Source: Pseudomonas sp. Teo4
Lineage (GTDB): Bacteria > Pseudomonadota > Gammaproteobacteria > Pseudomonadales > Pseudomonadaceae
Direction: 5' to 3'
NCBI RefSeq assembly: GCF_034387475.1
Contig: NZ_JAXCIL010000001.1
Location: forward strand, 3,565,186-3,629,185
DNA: 64,000 nt
Of the stretch, positions 28,136 through 37,208 are shown piece after piece (within the stretch, counting starts at the first letter, position 1; the number at the start of each line of letters is the position of its first letter). The notes beneath the pieces are model-generated. The model was not told the origin of the DNA. It did not search any database and saw only the letters and a list, made by a program, of their open reading frames with translations. The position numbers and the translations under genes are program-made.

Positions 28136-28846
28136 CTATAGGAAGGTATGCAAACGCTGATGGGTGTCATCCTGCTCATCCAGCGGCAGGCGACGCTTTC
28201 CGCTCAGGTAATGCAGACTGAACACGTCCAGGTAGGCGTCCAGGGCCTGGGAGGCCTGGCTGTCACCCGCGAGCTCCAGGCACATGGCCGCCACTTCGGC
28301 GGTACAGAAATGATCGTCACGCTTGGAGCGGCGCAGGCGATAGCGCGACATCTGCTCGGCCTGAAGGCTCAGGACCGGGAAGCGATCAAGGTAGGGGCTC
28401 TTGCGAAACATCTTGCGTGCTTCGGTCCAGGTGGCATCGAGCAGAATGAACAGCGGGCGCTTGCCCGGTTCTCGCACGACTTCGCTGACCACACGCTCTT
28501 GCGCCACGAATTCGCCTGGAAACACGATGTAGGGCTGCCATTGCGGGTCTTCGAGCAGCGCCAACAGACGGTCGTCAACCGATGTGCGCAACCAGCCAAA
28601 CGCGGACGTGTCTTCGATCAGGTCGGCGATCAGCCAACCGGTATTGGTCGGTTTCAGTGGCTCGGTATCGTGCATCAGCAGGCACACGCCAGAGTCGGCG
28701 TCGACCCGAGGCTTCCAGGCGCACAGGCAGTGGGTGGCGATCACCCGGCAGTCGGGACACCGCTCGGCACGTGAACCACGGGCGATGAAGGGTTTGTTGC
28801 TGCGTGCCAGGCGTTCGGCGCGCAGGCGCGCTACCGCATGGCTCAT
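28136..28846 (-). CDS. DTW-domain tRNA-uridine aminocarboxypropyltransferase
   Basis: A 236-residue DTW-domain protein. The N-terminal zinc knuckle has four cysteines (C30, C33, C40, C42 in CPDCRVIATHCLC). The signature LLDATWTEARKM is at about 135-146 with the Asp-x-x-Trp core at 137-140. Family members such as E. coli TapT (YfiP) transfer an aminocarboxypropyl group from SAM to a tRNA uridine to make acp3U. Which uridine is modified here is unknown. The start MSHAVARLRAER at 28846 is preferred over an upstream ATG at 28903. Confidence 0.87.
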   Translation of the reverse strand: MSHAVARLRAERLARSNKPFIARGSRAERCPDCRVIATHCLCAWKPRVDADSGVCLLMHDTEPLKPTNTGWLIADLIEDTSAFGWLRTSVDDRLLALLEDPQWQPYIVFPGEFVAQERVVSEVVREPGKRPLFILLDATWTEARKMFRKSPYLDRFPVLSLQAEQMSRYRLRRSKRDDHFCTAEVAAMCLELAGDSQASQALDAYLDVFSLHYLSGKRRLPLDEQDDTHQRLHTFL

Positions 28847-29069
28847 GCTGGCAGGCCTTTGGACAGGTTGGAAATGAACACTGCAACGACTCGGCGAAAA
28901 CAAAGCGCCAGTCTACCAGAGCAGGTGCCATTTGCCGTGCAGGTATGCCGGCCGCTCCCTTATAATCGACGTTTTGGCGCCCTAAATATTACCGGCAAAG
29001 ACGCGGGTTACAGGGAACGCCACCTGCCGGCGCAGGTCAAAGCGCCAGTCATCGAACCAGGAGAGATTC

Positions 29070-29489
29070 ATGCTGCGTCTTATTGTCCCGACCCTGAGCC
29101 TGTTGCTCACCCTGCCCCTGGCTGCCCAGGCGGCGTCCAAGCAGGAGTTCGAGCTGAACAAGCTGCTGCAGAAGGTCGCCAAGGAAAGCAGCGTAGGCAC
29201 ACCTCGCGCCATCAACGAAGACATCCTCGATCAGGGTTACACCGTCGAAGGCAAGGCGCTGGTCAACCACCTAAGCGTGCGCGCCGAACACGCCGCACGC
29301 ATGCAGGAAAACCCGGCGCAAGTGCGCAGCCAGCTGGGTGACAGCGTGTGCCGCAACAGCGGCTACCGCAATCTGATGTCCAAGGGCGCGGTGATGGTGT
29401 ATCGCTTCACGGTCTACAAGACCAACCAACCCGTCATGGACCAGGCATTCGACGCCGCCAGCTGCTCCGCCGGAAACAAGAAGAAGTAA
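29070..29489 (+). CDS. QSregVF-family secreted protein (PA3611-like)
   Basis: A 139-residue exported protein with a signal peptide (about 1-21, ending AAQAA) and a small helical mature domain with two cysteines (SVCRNSG and AASCSAG) that could form a disulfide. It resembles P. aeruginosa PA3611, the founder of the putative quorum-sensing-regulated virulence factor family. The molecular function is unknown; the P. putida group lacks the P. aeruginosa quorum circuits, so the name should not be taken as a role here. GGAGAG lies before the start. Confidence 0.82.
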   Translation: MLRLIVPTLSLLLTLPLAAQAASKQEFELNKLLQKVAKESSVGTPRAINEDILDQGYTVEGKALVNHLSVRAEHAARMQENPAQVRSQLGDSVCRNSGYRNLMSKGAVMVYRFTVYKTNQPVMDQAFDAASCSAGNKKK

Positions 29490-29693
29490 TCAGACGACCC
29501 GTTCACCCTGTGCGCGCTGCGGTTCATCGTCGGCGCGCATTTCCGCCAGCAGCGCCTGCAAGTAGCGTGACTGGCACTCCAGCGTCGCCAACCTGCGACG
29601 GCACTCCGTCTCCAGGCTTACATGGTGATCCTGCGCCGCATTTTCCAGCTGCTGATAGAGCTGGGAGTCCACCTCGATAACCAAGCGATGCAT
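29490..29693 (-). CDS. Small hypothetical protein, ribbon-helix-helix-like N-terminus
   Basis: A 67-residue protein beginning MHRLVIEVDSQLYQQLENAAQ, a strand-helix pattern like that of MetJ/Arc DNA-binding proteins, followed by a charged helix. The start is supported by GCAGGAGG 7 nt upstream. Its stop codon abuts the stop of the convergent secreted-protein gene. No toxin partner is adjacent. DNA binding is a guess from the pattern only. Confidence 0.65.
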   Translation of the reverse strand: MHRLVIEVDSQLYQQLENAAQDHHVSLETECRRRLATLECQSRYLQALLAEMRADDEPQRAQGERVV

Positions 29694-29997
29694 ACCGCCA
29701 CCTCCTGCATCGACACGATTCGCTTTCCCAGTTAACCAAACCCTCACCGCCATTGGCCATGTGCCGACGAATGGCCAGTGCGCGCCTTCCAGCAGGAACG
29801 AGCGCGAGGGTCTAGATTGATAGCGAGGGTTCTGAAATCAACTAGATGGATTGATTGCCACTGCACCACGGCCTTGAAGGCCTACTGCAATGCTCGGGAT
29901 GCACACTCGAGCCACAGCAGCCAGCGACACACGCAGTGTCGCGACCGAGCCACGCCATCGGCCCGGTCAGGGGTTTTGCTGCAGAAGGAGACGTTGA
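29694..29997. other. Intergenic region between divergent genes
   Basis: About 300 bp without a convincing gene. It contains the small hairpin GCGACAC-acgca-GTGTCGC near 29920-29945 and the ribosome site AAGGAG of the LOG-family gene. No REP or clear promoter was identified. Confidence 0.5.
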
Positions 29998-31116
29998 ATG
30001 CCTTACCAACCGAACGAGCTCTTGTCCAAACACTTCAGGGACAGCGGCATCGACCTGAACAAGATCGACGAACAACTGCAACTGGTCGCCCCCGACAGCC
30101 CCAACATGCCCTTGTATCGCGACATGATGTTGACCGTCCTGCGCATGGCCCACGATGACACTGATCGCTGGAGCGCCAAGATCACCCTGCAAGCCCTGCG
30201 CGAACTGGACCATTCCTTCCGTACCCTTCAACACTACAAAGGCCGCCGCAAGGTCACGGTGTTCGGCTCGGCCCGCACACCGCTGGAACACCCGATGTAC
30301 GCGCTGGCTCGCGAGCTCGGTGCTACCTTGGCCCGTTCCGACATGATGGTCATCACCGGCGCGGGAGGCGGCATCATGGCCGCAGCCCACGAGGGCGCTG
30401 GCAGTGAACACAGCCTGGGCTTCAACATCACCCTCCCGTTCGAGCAGCACGCCAACGCCACAGTGGGCGGCACCGACAAGCTGCTGCCATTCCACTTCTT
30501 CTTCATTCGCAAACTGTTCTTCGTCAAGGAAGCCGACGCCCTGGTGCTGTGCCCAGGTGGCTTCGGTACGCTGGATGAAGCACTTGAAGTGCTGACCTTG
30601 ATCCAGACCGGAAAGAGCCCACTGGTTCCGGTGGTGCTGCTTGACTCGCCAGGTGGCAGTTTCTGGCACGATGCCCTGGACTTCTTTAGTCGCCAGCTGG
30701 AAGAGAACCGCTACATTCTGCCCAGCGACCTGAAGCTACTCCGGCTTGTCCACTCTGCCGACGAAGCGGTGGAAGAAATCAACCAGTTCTACAGCAACTA
30801 CCACTCCAGCCGCTGGCTGAAGAATCAGTTCGTGATTCGCATGCATCATGCGCTGAGCGATGCCGCGCTGTATGAAATCCAGGAGGGGTTCGCCGATCTG
30901 CGCCTGAGTGGCAAGTATCACCAACATCCCGACAGTGGTACTGAACACGAGCCAGGCAAATTCAGCCATTTGACGCGGCTGAGCTTCGCCTTCAACGGCC
31001 GCGACCAGGGCCGCCTGCGCGAGCTGGTGGACTTTATCAATCTGCCGGAAAACTGGGCCAAGCCTGAGCCGATGCACACGACCCAACGGGCCAGGGAGGC
31101 CTTGAAGGTAAGCTGA
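29998..31116 (+). CDS. LOG-family protein (putative nucleotide phosphoribohydrolase)
   Basis: A 372-residue Rossmann-fold protein of the LOG/TIGR00730 group. A nucleotide-binding GAGGGIMAAAHEGA is at about 121-134 and the catalytic signature PGGFGTLDE at 186-194. Family members hydrolyse nucleoside monophosphates to base and ribose phosphate; plant LOG proteins activate cytokinins. This one has extra N-terminal (about 80) and C-terminal (about 110) segments that smaller LOG proteins lack, so it may have a different partner or oligomer. AAGGAG precedes the ATG. The substrate is not determinable from sequence. Confidence 0.82.
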   Translation: MPYQPNELLSKHFRDSGIDLNKIDEQLQLVAPDSPNMPLYRDMMLTVLRMAHDDTDRWSAKITLQALRELDHSFRTLQHYKGRRKVTVFGSARTPLEHPMYALARELGATLARSDMMVITGAGGGIMAAAHEGAGSEHSLGFNITLPFEQHANATVGGTDKLLPFHFFFIRKLFFVKEADALVLCPGGFGTLDEALEVLTLIQTGKSPLVPVVLLDSPGGSFWHDALDFFSRQLEENRYILPSDLKLLRLVHSADEAVEEINQFYSNYHSSRWLKNQFVIRMHHALSDAALYEIQEGFADLRLSGKYHQHPDSGTEHEPGKFSHLTRLSFAFNGRDQGRLRELVDFINLPENWAKPEPMHTTQRAREALKVS

Positions 31117-31146
31117 AAAATTTGGTGATGTGTTGTGGCAATGGGC

Positions 31147-31253
31147 GTCATCGCCGGCAAGCCGGCTCCCACATGGACCGCGTCGACCTCGATATCAACG
31201 CATTACCTGTAGGAGCCGGCTTGCCGTGGCGACGAACCGCGGCGATGAGGCCG
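31147..31253. repeat. REP pair with a 15-bp insertion in one unit
   Basis: The left unit is intact (31148-31174, GCCGGCaaGCCGGC). In the right unit the core CCGGCTTGCCG is followed by a 15-bp insertion (31227-31241) before the usual GCGATGAGGCC flank. It lies between the convergent LOG-family and recX genes. Confidence 0.8.
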
Positions 31254-31277
31254 GTACAGGCAGCACAAGACAGTTGC

Positions 31278-31748
31278 TCAGTAATCGTCCAACCCGCGTC
31301 CGCTCAGCAGTCGGCCGATCATCTCCATGGAGAAACCACGGTAGGCAAGAAATCGGGTCTGCTGTGCACGGCTGCGAGGGTCGTGGGGTAGTTGCCCGGC
31401 AAACTTGCGCTGCCAGACATCCTGCAATCGCTCCGACCAATTCACTTCGCTATCGCGCAGTGCCTGGTCGATGTCGCTGCGGTCCAAGCCACGCTGGCCT
31501 AGCTCCTCACGAATACGTGCGGGGCCATAACCAGAGTTGGAACGGTATCGGATGAAACTTTCGAGATAGCGGGCTTCACTGAGCAGCCCCTCTTCAGCGA
31601 GTCGATCGAGTGCAGGCTCGATCAGTTCATCCGGTGCGCCGCGCTGACGCAGCTTGCGCGTCAGCTCGACACGACCGTGCTCGCGACGCGCGAGCAGGTC
31701 CATGGCTGTCCGCCGAACGGCGACGGGAGTGTCGAGTACGACGGACAT
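31278..31748 (-). CDS. recX: RecX regulatory protein
   Basis: A 156-residue RecX that caps and limits RecA filaments. It has the all-helical triple-repeat composition of the family ([18 protein letters not shown], then [18 protein letters not shown] and [17 protein letters not shown]). ATG 31748 is preferred to a TTG at 31760. It starts 8 bp after the recA stop, so it is expressed from the recA transcript and hence SOS-inducible. Confidence 0.95.
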   Translation of the reverse strand: MSVVLDTPVAVRRTAMDLLARREHGRVELTRKLRQRGAPDELIEPALDRLAEEGLLSEARYLESFIRYRSNSGYGPARIREELGQRGLDRSDIDQALRDSEVNWSERLQDVWQRKFAGQLPHDPRSRAQQTRFLAYRGFSMEMIGRLLSGRGLDDY

Positions 31749-31756
31749 AGGGCCAA

Positions 31757-32824
31757 TCAATAACCGGCGTCGGCGTCAGCCATATCGTCGGCATCGGCTT
31801 CAGCGGCCGCGGCCTTGCCAGCGGCGGCAACAGCACCTGCATTCAGCAGTTTCTCGCGAATCAGCTTCTCGATCTCGGCGCCAACGGCCGGGTTCTCTTG
31901 CAGGAACTTGGCGGCGTTAGCCTTGCCCTGGCCAATCTTGTTGCCCTGGTAGCTGTACCAGGCACCGGATTTTTCCACCAGGCCTTGGGAAACGCCCAGG
32001 TCGATGATTTCACCGTTGCGGTAGATACCCTTGCCGTAAAGGATCTGGAATTCGGCCTGACGGAATGGAGGCGAGACCTTGTTCTTGACGATCTTGACGC
32101 GGGTTTCGCTACCGACCACCTCATCGCCTTCCTTGACCGCGCCAGTACGACGGATGTCCAGGCGCACAGAAGCGTAGAACTTCAGGGCGTTACCACCCGT
32201 GGTGGTTTCCGGGCTACCGAACATCACACCGATCTTCATACGGATCTGGTTGATGAAGATGACCAGGCAGTTGGCATTCTTGATGTTACCGGTAATTTTA
32301 CGCAGGGCCTGGGACATCAGGCGGGCTTGCAAGCCCACGTGCATGTCGCCCATTTCGCCTTCGATTTCAGCCTTCGGTACCAGGGCTGCAACGGAGTCGA
32401 CGATGATCACGTCAACGGCATTGGAGCGCACCAGCATGTCGGTGATTTCCAGAGCCTGTTCGCCGGTGTCCGGCTGCGAGACCAGCAGGTCGTCGACATT
32501 GACGCCCAGCTTGCCAGCGTATTCAGGGTCAAGGGCGTGTTCGGCGTCGACGAAGGCGCAGGTGGCGCCGTTCTTCTGGGCTTCGGCGATGACCGACAGG
32601 GTCAGGGTAGTCTTACCCGACGATTCCGGACCGTAGATTTCGACGATACGGCCTTTTGGCAGGCCGCCGATGCCAAGGGCGATGTCCAGACCCAGGGAGC
32701 CGGTGGAGATAGCGGGGATGGCCTGACGCTCATGGTCGCCCATACGCATGACCGCGCCCTTGCCGAATTGGCGTTCGATTTGACCCAGGGCCGCAGCCAA
32801 GGCGCGCTTCTTGTTGTCGTCCAT
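31757..32824 (-). CDS. recA: RecA recombinase
   Basis: A 355-residue RecA that forms filaments on single-stranded DNA, drives homologous pairing and triggers LexA self-cleavage. It begins [23 protein letters not shown]. Walker A GPESSGKT is at 65-72, and the L1/L2 loop and Walker B regions ([32 protein letters not shown]) follow. The C-terminus is acidic and Ala-rich ([13 protein letters not shown]). TGAGGATT is the ribosome site. A LexA box overlaps the promoter. Confidence 0.99.
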   Translation of the reverse strand: MDDNKKRALAAALGQIERQFGKGAVMRMGDHERQAIPAISTGSLGLDIALGIGGLPKGRIVEIYGPESSGKTTLTLSVIAEAQKNGATCAFVDAEHALDPEYAGKLGVNVDDLLVSQPDTGEQALEITDMLVRSNAVDVIIVDSVAALVPKAEIEGEMGDMHVGLQARLMSQALRKITGNIKNANCLVIFINQIRMKIGVMFGSPETTTGGNALKFYASVRLDIRRTGAVKEGDEVVGSETRVKIVKNKVSPPFRQAEFQILYGKGIYRNGEIIDLGVSQGLVEKSGAWYSYQGNKIGQGKANAAKFLQENPAVGAEIEKLIREKLLNAGAVAAAGKAAAAEADADDMADADAGY

Positions 32825-32866
32825 TGAAATCCTCACGTGATCGACCGGCCCTGACGGCCCGAATAA

Positions 32867-32911
32867 CTGTATAAGTAGCCAGTATTATTCCACAGGGATT
32901 CGCTTGAGCAA
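32867..32911 (-). promoter_or_regulatory. recA promoter with LexA box
   Basis: The LexA operator (32867-32882 on the plus strand, CTG-N10-CAG) overlaps the edge of a -10 element TAATAC (32882-32887). A TTGCTC -35 lies about 18 bp upstream (32906-32911). This is a classic repressor-over-promoter layout for SOS control of recA-recX. Confidence 0.85.
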
Positions 32912-32926
32912 ACCCCTGTCGTCGAT

Positions 32927-33409
32927 TTAGTCGCCGCCAAGCTGTAACAAGCCGTCTAACGCGGCGATCACCGTTTGTCGGCGCACCGCTTCACGGTCGC
33001 CATCGAAGTGTCGGTGCTCGCTGCGCACATGCTCGCCATCGGCCCAGGCCAACCAAACGGTACCCACCGGCTTGGCGACGGAACCCCCATCAGGCCCGGC
33101 AACGCCGCTGACCGCGACCGCGAAGCGCGCCCCGCTGGCAGCCTGCGCACCACGAACCATGGCTTCGACCACTTCCCGGCTGACGGCACCAACCTGGGTG
33201 AACAAGGCTTCGGGCACATCCAACTGACGGGTTTTCTGGGCATTGGAATAAGTCACGTAGCCCGCCTCGAACCAGGCCGAACTGCCCGGCACACGGGTGA
33301 TGGCCTCGGCAATGCCGCCGCCGGTGCAGGACTCGGCAGTGGTGACCTGAGCGCCGAAGCGTCGCAGGTGCTCGCCCAGGCGTGTGGAAAGCGTGGTAAT
33401 TGGGTCCAT
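32927..33409 (-). CDS. pncC: Nicotinamide-nucleotide amidohydrolase (CinA C-terminal type)
   Basis: A 160-residue PncC/CinA-C protein that deamidates NMN to nicotinate mononucleotide in pyridine-nucleotide salvage. The family signature AESCTGGGIAEAIT (about 24-37) and the VAVSGVAGPDGG segment are present. The N-terminal CinA domain is absent, as in E. coli YgaD. AGGAACCC precedes the ATG at 33409. It is immediately upstream of recA and divergent from mutS, an order common in gamma-proteobacteria. Confidence 0.94.
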   Translation of the reverse strand: MDPITTLSTRLGEHLRRFGAQVTTAESCTGGGIAEAITRVPGSSAWFEAGYVTYSNAQKTRQLDVPEALFTQVGAVSREVVEAMVRGAQAASGARFAVAVSGVAGPDGGSVAKPVGTVWLAWADGEHVRSEHRHFDGDREAVRRQTVIAALDGLLQLGGD

Positions 33410-33575
33410 GAAGGGTTCCTCGACAAGACTGGCCACAACCCTAGCACCCGTGCGCGCCGAACGGGACCCCAAAGCCCTTCGCCAACATCAGGGCGCGCCT
33501 GCATCTCGAAGAAAAAGCCTGTACCATTGCCCGTTTCACAATCGCCAACCAGATCACCCCGCTGTAAGGCCCTGA

Positions 33576-36149
33576 ATGTCTGATCTTTCCGCACACACCC
33601 CGATGATGCAGCAGTACTGGAAGCTGAAAAACCAGCACCCGGACCAGCTGATGTTCTACCGCATGGGCGACTTTTACGAGATCTTCTACGAAGACGCGAA
33701 AAAAGCCGCAAAACTGCTGGATATCACCCTGACCGCGCGTGGTCAGTCGGCGGGCCAGTCGATCCCCATGTGCGGGATTCCCTTCCACTCGGCCGAGGGC
33801 TACCTGGCCAAGCTGGTCAAGCTCGGCGAGTCGGTAGTGATCTGCGAGCAGATCGGCGACCCAGCCACCAGCAAGGGCCCGGTCGAGCGCCAAGTAGTGC
33901 GGATCATCACCCCCGGCACCGTCAGTGACGAGGCCCTGCTCGACGAGCGCCGCGACAACCTGATCGCCGCCCTGCTGGGTGACGAGCGCCTGTTCGGCCT
34001 GGCGGTGCTGGATATCACCAGCGGCAACTTCACCGTCCAGGAAATCAAGGGCTGGGAGAACCTGCTGGCCGAGCTCGAACGCATCAACCCGGTTGAGTTG
34101 CTGTTCCCCGATGACTGGCCACAGGGCCTGCCAGCGGAGAAACGCCCAGGCGCCCGACGCCGTGCACCGTGGGACTTCGACCGGGAGTCGGCACGCAAGA
34201 GCCTGTGCCAGCAGTTCGCGACCAAGGACCTCAAAGGGTTCGGCTGCGACAAACTGACCCTGGCCATCGGCGCGGCCGGCTGCCTGCTGACCTACGCCAA
34301 GGAAACCCAGCGCACCACCCTGCCCCACCTGCGCAGCCTGCGTCACGAGCGCATGGATGACACGGTGATCCTCGACGGCGCCAGCCGCCGCAACCTGGAG
34401 CTGGACATCAACCTGGCAGGTGGGCGTGACAACACCCTGCAGTCGGTGATCGACCGCTGCCAGACCGCCATGGCCAGCCGCCTGCTGACCCGCTGGCTGA
34501 ACCGCCCCCTGCGCGACCTCAAGGTGCTGCAGGCACGCCAGGACTCGATCCGCTGCCTGCTTGACGGCTACCGCTTCGAAAAGCTGCAGCCGCAGCTGAA
34601 GGAAATTGGCGATATCGAGCGGATTCTTGCCCGTATCGGCTTGCGTAACGCCCGCCCACGCGACCTGGCACGGCTGCGCGATGCCCTCGGTGCCCTGCCC
34701 GAGCTGCAAAACGCCATGGCCGAGCTGGAAGCGCCGCATCTGGCGCGCCTGGCTGTCATCACCGGCACCTACCCGGAGCTGGCGAGCCTGCTGGAGCGTG
34801 CGATCATCGACAACCCGCCAGCGGTCATCCGCGACGGCGGCGTGCTCAAGACCGGCTACGACAACGAGCTGGACGAGCTGCTGGCAATAAGCGAGAACGC
34901 CGGCCAGTTCCTCATCGACCTCGAAGCCCGCGAGAAGGCGCGCACCGGCCTGGCCAACCTGAAGGTCGGCTACAACCGCGTGCATGGCTACTACATCGAG
35001 TTGCCGACCAAGCAGGCCGAGCAGGCCCCGGGCGACTACATCCGCCGCCAGACTCTCAAGGGCGCAGAGCGCTTCATCACTCCGGAGCTCAAGGCCTTCG
35101 AGGACAAGGCGCTGTCGGCCAAGAGCCGCGCCCTCGCCCGCGAGAAGATGCTTTACGACGCCCTGCTCGAAACCCTGATCGGCCACTTGGCACCGCTGCA
35201 AGACAGCGCCGCAGCGCTGGCCGAACTGGATGTGCTGAGCAACCTCGCCGAGCGTGCGCTCAACCTTGACCTCAACTGCCCAAGCTTCGTCGACGAGCCT
35301 TGCCTGCGCATCGACCAGGGCCGTCACCCAGTGGTCGAGCAGGTGCTGACCACACCGTTCGTGGCCAATGACCTGAGCCTGGACAACAGCACCCGCATGC
35401 TGATCATCACCGGCCCGAACATGGGTGGTAAATCCACCTACATGCGCCAGACCGCACTGATCGTGCTGATGGCGCACATCGGCAGCTTCGTGCCTGCAGC
35501 GCGTTGCGAGCTGTCGCTGGTCGACCGCATTTTCACCCGTATCGGCTCCAGCGATGACCTGGCCGGTGGCCGCTCGACATTCATGGTCGAGATGAGCGAA
35601 ACCGCGAACATTCTGCACAATGCCACCGACCGCAGCCTGGTGCTGATGGACGAAGTCGGCCGCGGCACCAGCACCTTCGACGGCCTGTCGCTGGCCTGGG
35701 CAGCTGCCGAGCGCTTGGCGCAACTGCGTGCCTACACCCTGTTCGCCACACACTACTTCGAACTGACCGTGCTGCCGGAAAGCGAGCCTTTGGTGGCCAA
35801 CGTGCACCTGAACGCCACCGAGCACAACGAGCGCATCGTCTTCCTGCACCATGTGCTGCCCGGCCCGGCCAGCCAAAGCTACGGCCTGGCCGTTGCGCAA
35901 CTGGCTGGCGTACCAGGCCCGGTCATCCAGCGCGCCCGCGAACACCTGGGGCGTCTGGAAACCGCAAGCCTGCCCCACGAGCCGCCAGTGGTGAAGAAAG
36001 CCAAGGACGAACCGCACGTTCCGCACCAGAGCGATCTGTTTGCCAGCCTGCCACACCCAGCCATCGAGAAGCTGGGCAAGCTGGACCTGGACGAGATGAC
36101 GCCTCGCCAAGCTATCGAAACGCTATATCAACTAAAGAACCTGTTATAA
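33576..36149 (+). CDS. mutS: DNA mismatch repair protein MutS
   Basis: An 857-residue mismatch-recognition ATPase. The mismatch-wedging Phe-x-Glu is F33-Y34-E35 (GDFYEIF). Connector, lever and clamp domains fill the middle. The ATPase carries Walker A GPNMGGKS at about 613-620, Walker [13 protein letters not shown] at about 690 and an ATHYFELT segment. The C-terminal region ends with a short domain resembling the dimer/tetramer helix of bacterial MutS ([17 protein letters not shown]). Length and start agree with other Pseudomonas MutS. Confidence 0.99.
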   Translation: MSDLSAHTPMMQQYWKLKNQHPDQLMFYRMGDFYEIFYEDAKKAAKLLDITLTARGQSAGQSIPMCGIPFHSAEGYLAKLVKLGESVVICEQIGDPATSKGPVERQVVRIITPGTVSDEALLDERRDNLIAALLGDERLFGLAVLDITSGNFTVQEIKGWENLLAELERINPVELLFPDDWPQGLPAEKRPGARRRAPWDFDRESARKSLCQQFATKDLKGFGCDKLTLAIGAAGCLLTYAKETQRTTLPHLRSLRHERMDDTVILDGASRRNLELDINLAGGRDNTLQSVIDRCQTAMASRLLTRWLNRPLRDLKVLQARQDSIRCLLDGYRFEKLQPQLKEIGDIERILARIGLRNARPRDLARLRDALGALPELQNAMAELEAPHLARLAVITGTYPELASLLERAIIDNPPAVIRDGGVLKTGYDNELDELLAISENAGQFLIDLEAREKARTGLANLKVGYNRVHGYYIELPTKQAEQAPGDYIRRQTLKGAERFITPELKAFEDKALSAKSRALAREKMLYDALLETLIGHLAPLQDSAAALAELDVLSNLAERALNLDLNCPSFVDEPCLRIDQGRHPVVEQVLTTPFVANDLSLDNSTRMLIITGPNMGGKSTYMRQTALIVLMAHIGSFVPAARCELSLVDRIFTRIGSSDDLAGGRSTFMVEMSETANILHNATDRSLVLMDEVGRGTSTFDGLSLAWAAAERLAQLRAYTLFATHYFELTVLPESEPLVANVHLNATEHNERIVFLHHVLPGPASQSYGLAVAQLAGVPGPVIQRAREHLGRLETASLPHEPPVVKKAKDEPHVPHQSDLFASLPHPAIEKLGKLDLDEMTPRQAIETLYQLKNLL

Positions 36150-36169
36150 CGGCGCCCACAACAAGCTGG

Positions 36170-36239
36170 TAGAATCCGCCGCGGTTTGCTGGTGCTGCAG
36201 GTTATTAGCCTGGCCTGCAGCCAAACACCCGCAAACCGC
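36170..36239 (+). promoter_or_regulatory. fdxA promoter region and structured leader
   Basis: A possible -10 TAGAAT (36170-36175) precedes a long hairpin: outer stem GCGGTTTGC (36181-36189) with GCAAACCGC (36231-36239), and inner stem GCTGCAGG (36194-36201) with CCTGCAGC (36214-36221). If transcription starts near 36182 the hairpin forms the extreme 5' end of the fdxA mRNA. Confidence 0.5.
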
Positions 36240-36289
36240 GCGGCCCCGAGAGGAAGGGCCGCCGCCGTCGCCTGAGGAGAGAACTAGAA

Positions 36290-36613
36290 ATGACCTTCGT
36301 CGTCACCGACAACTGCATCAAATGCAAATACACCGACTGCGTGGAAGTCTGTCCGGTGGACTGCTTCTACGAAGGCCCGAACTTCCTGGTCATTCACCCG
36401 GACGAGTGCATCGACTGCGCTCTGTGCGAGCCTGAGTGCCCTGCGCAAGCGATTTTCTCGGAAGACGAGATTCCCGCGGGCATGGAAAACTTCATCGAGC
36501 TGAACGCCGAGCTGGCAGAGATTTGGCCCAATATCACCGAGCGTAAGGACGCCCTGCCAGACGCTGAAGAGTGGGATGGCAAAACCGGCAAGATTGCCGA
36601 TCTGGAGCGTTGA
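36290..36613 (+). CDS. fdxA: 7Fe ferredoxin FdxA
   Basis: A 107-residue ferredoxin of the Azotobacter FdI type. Cysteines fit one [3Fe-4S] cluster (C9, C17, C50) and one [4Fe-4S] cluster (C21, C40, C43, C46), with the extra C12 and C25 also conserved. The C-terminal extension (about 60-107) is typical. Ribosome site GAGGAGAG. It may be a partner of Fpr, encoded 11 kb away, but this is inference. A terminator follows, then the rsmZ locus. Confidence 0.97.
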   Translation: MTFVVTDNCIKCKYTDCVEVCPVDCFYEGPNFLVIHPDECIDCALCEPECPAQAIFSEDEIPAGMENFIELNAELAEIWPNITERKDALPDAEEWDGKTGKIADLER

Positions 36614-36628
36614 TCGCAGCCAGACAAG

Positions 36629-36654
36629 AAAAAGGCCCGAAAGGGCCTTTTTTC
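36629..36654 (+). terminator. Terminator after fdxA
   Basis: AAAAAGGCCC-GAAA-GGGCCTTTTTT, a strong rho-independent terminator 16 bp after the fdxA stop. Confidence 0.95.
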
Positions 36655-36667
36655 ATTTTCAGCAGGC

Positions 36668-36801
36668 AAAAAAAGGGGCGGTTTGACCCGCCCACATTTT
36701 TTCCGTAGTCCCTGCTTGTCCCAAACATCATCCTGATGAAATCGCTTCTTGCGATGTCCCTGGCCTTCATCCTGAAAGCCTGTGCATGTCCCTGTGCACA
36801 G
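36668..36801 (-). ncRNA. rsmZ: RsmZ regulatory RNA (RsmA/RsmE decoy)
   Basis: About 134 nt on the minus strand with seven GGA motifs (complements of TCC at 36702, 36709, 36719, 36731, 36757, 36770 and 36789). Several are presented in hairpin loops: TGTGCA-cagGGAca-TGCACA, CTTTCAGGATGAAGG and CATCAGGATGATG. It ends in a terminator (GGGCGG-gtcaaa-CCGCCC then T7). The position between fdxA and rpoS is the known rsmZ locus in Pseudomonas. It would sequester RsmA/RsmE (CsrA-type) repressors when the GacS/GacA system is active. The 5' end is inferred from the -10 element. Confidence 0.92.
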
Positions 36802-36806
36802 TTCGA

Positions 36807-36834
36807 ATACTAGCGATTTGAGCCGGGCGAGCAA
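36807..36834 (-). promoter_or_regulatory. rsmZ promoter
   Basis: Minus-strand TTGCTC (36829-36834) and TAGTAT (36807-36812) are spaced 16 bp apart, placing the RNA start near 36800. Confidence 0.65.
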
Positions 36835-36972
36835 CCGCGAAACCTCACAAGATATTGCGGGGGACACATTTCCTCACAGCCGAATAAACTATGTTTTTCA
36901 AGGAGTTAGAAAAAGGCAGGCGCTGGAAACGACATTAATTTACTGAGACTTCCATAGATAGCTTACAAAACA

Positions 36973-36990
36973 AGTAAGCAAAGGCTTACA
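36973..36990 (-). promoter_or_regulatory. GacA upstream activating sequence for rsmZ
   Basis: TGTAAG-CCTTTG-CTTACT on the minus strand differs by one base from the GacA-box consensus TGTAAG-N6-CTTACA. It lies about 175-190 bp upstream of the inferred rsmZ start, the unusually distal position known for this promoter in other pseudomonads. Confidence 0.88.
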
Positions 36991-37029
36991 CGTGATGTTA
37001 CTGGGCTAGCGCGGTACATATTGCTTGGA

Positions 37030-37160
37030 CAGGGCCTTTTGCAGTGCGTGTGCTGGCAGGGGCTGCGCAGCAGCCCAATCTCTGGCAAGCCAGCTCCCAC
37101 AGATGGCATCTCCCATACCAGTGGGAGTCCCGTCTGCGAGCGATCAGGCCCCACAAGTCA
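37030..37160. repeat. Degenerate REP-like sequence between rsmZ and rpoS
   Basis: TCTGGCAAGCCAGCTCCCACAG resembles the REP core with changed stem bases, and CAGTGGGAG lies in the opposite orientation about 35 bp later. The rest of the stretch from 36991 to 37160 shows no gene. Confidence 0.5.
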
Positions 37161-37163
37161 AAC

Positions 37164-37194
37164 AAAAACGCCCCGAGGTCATCGGGGCGTTTTG
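37164..37194 (-). terminator. Terminator after rpoS
   Basis: ACGCCCCGA/TCGGGGCGT stem; on the minus strand it is followed by TTTTTGTTTG. It lies 15 bp after the rpoS stop. Confidence 0.92.
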
Positions 37195-37208
37195 CAATGC
37201 AGCCTTGG

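Noticed and set aside
33441..36110. 889-residue open frame antisense to mutS
   Set aside because: Mirror of MutS codons; long antisense frames are expected at this GC content.
36181..36239. Rho-independent terminator for mutS
   Set aside because: The large hairpin lacks a following T run on either strand and directly follows a -10-like element, so a leader structure is more likely.
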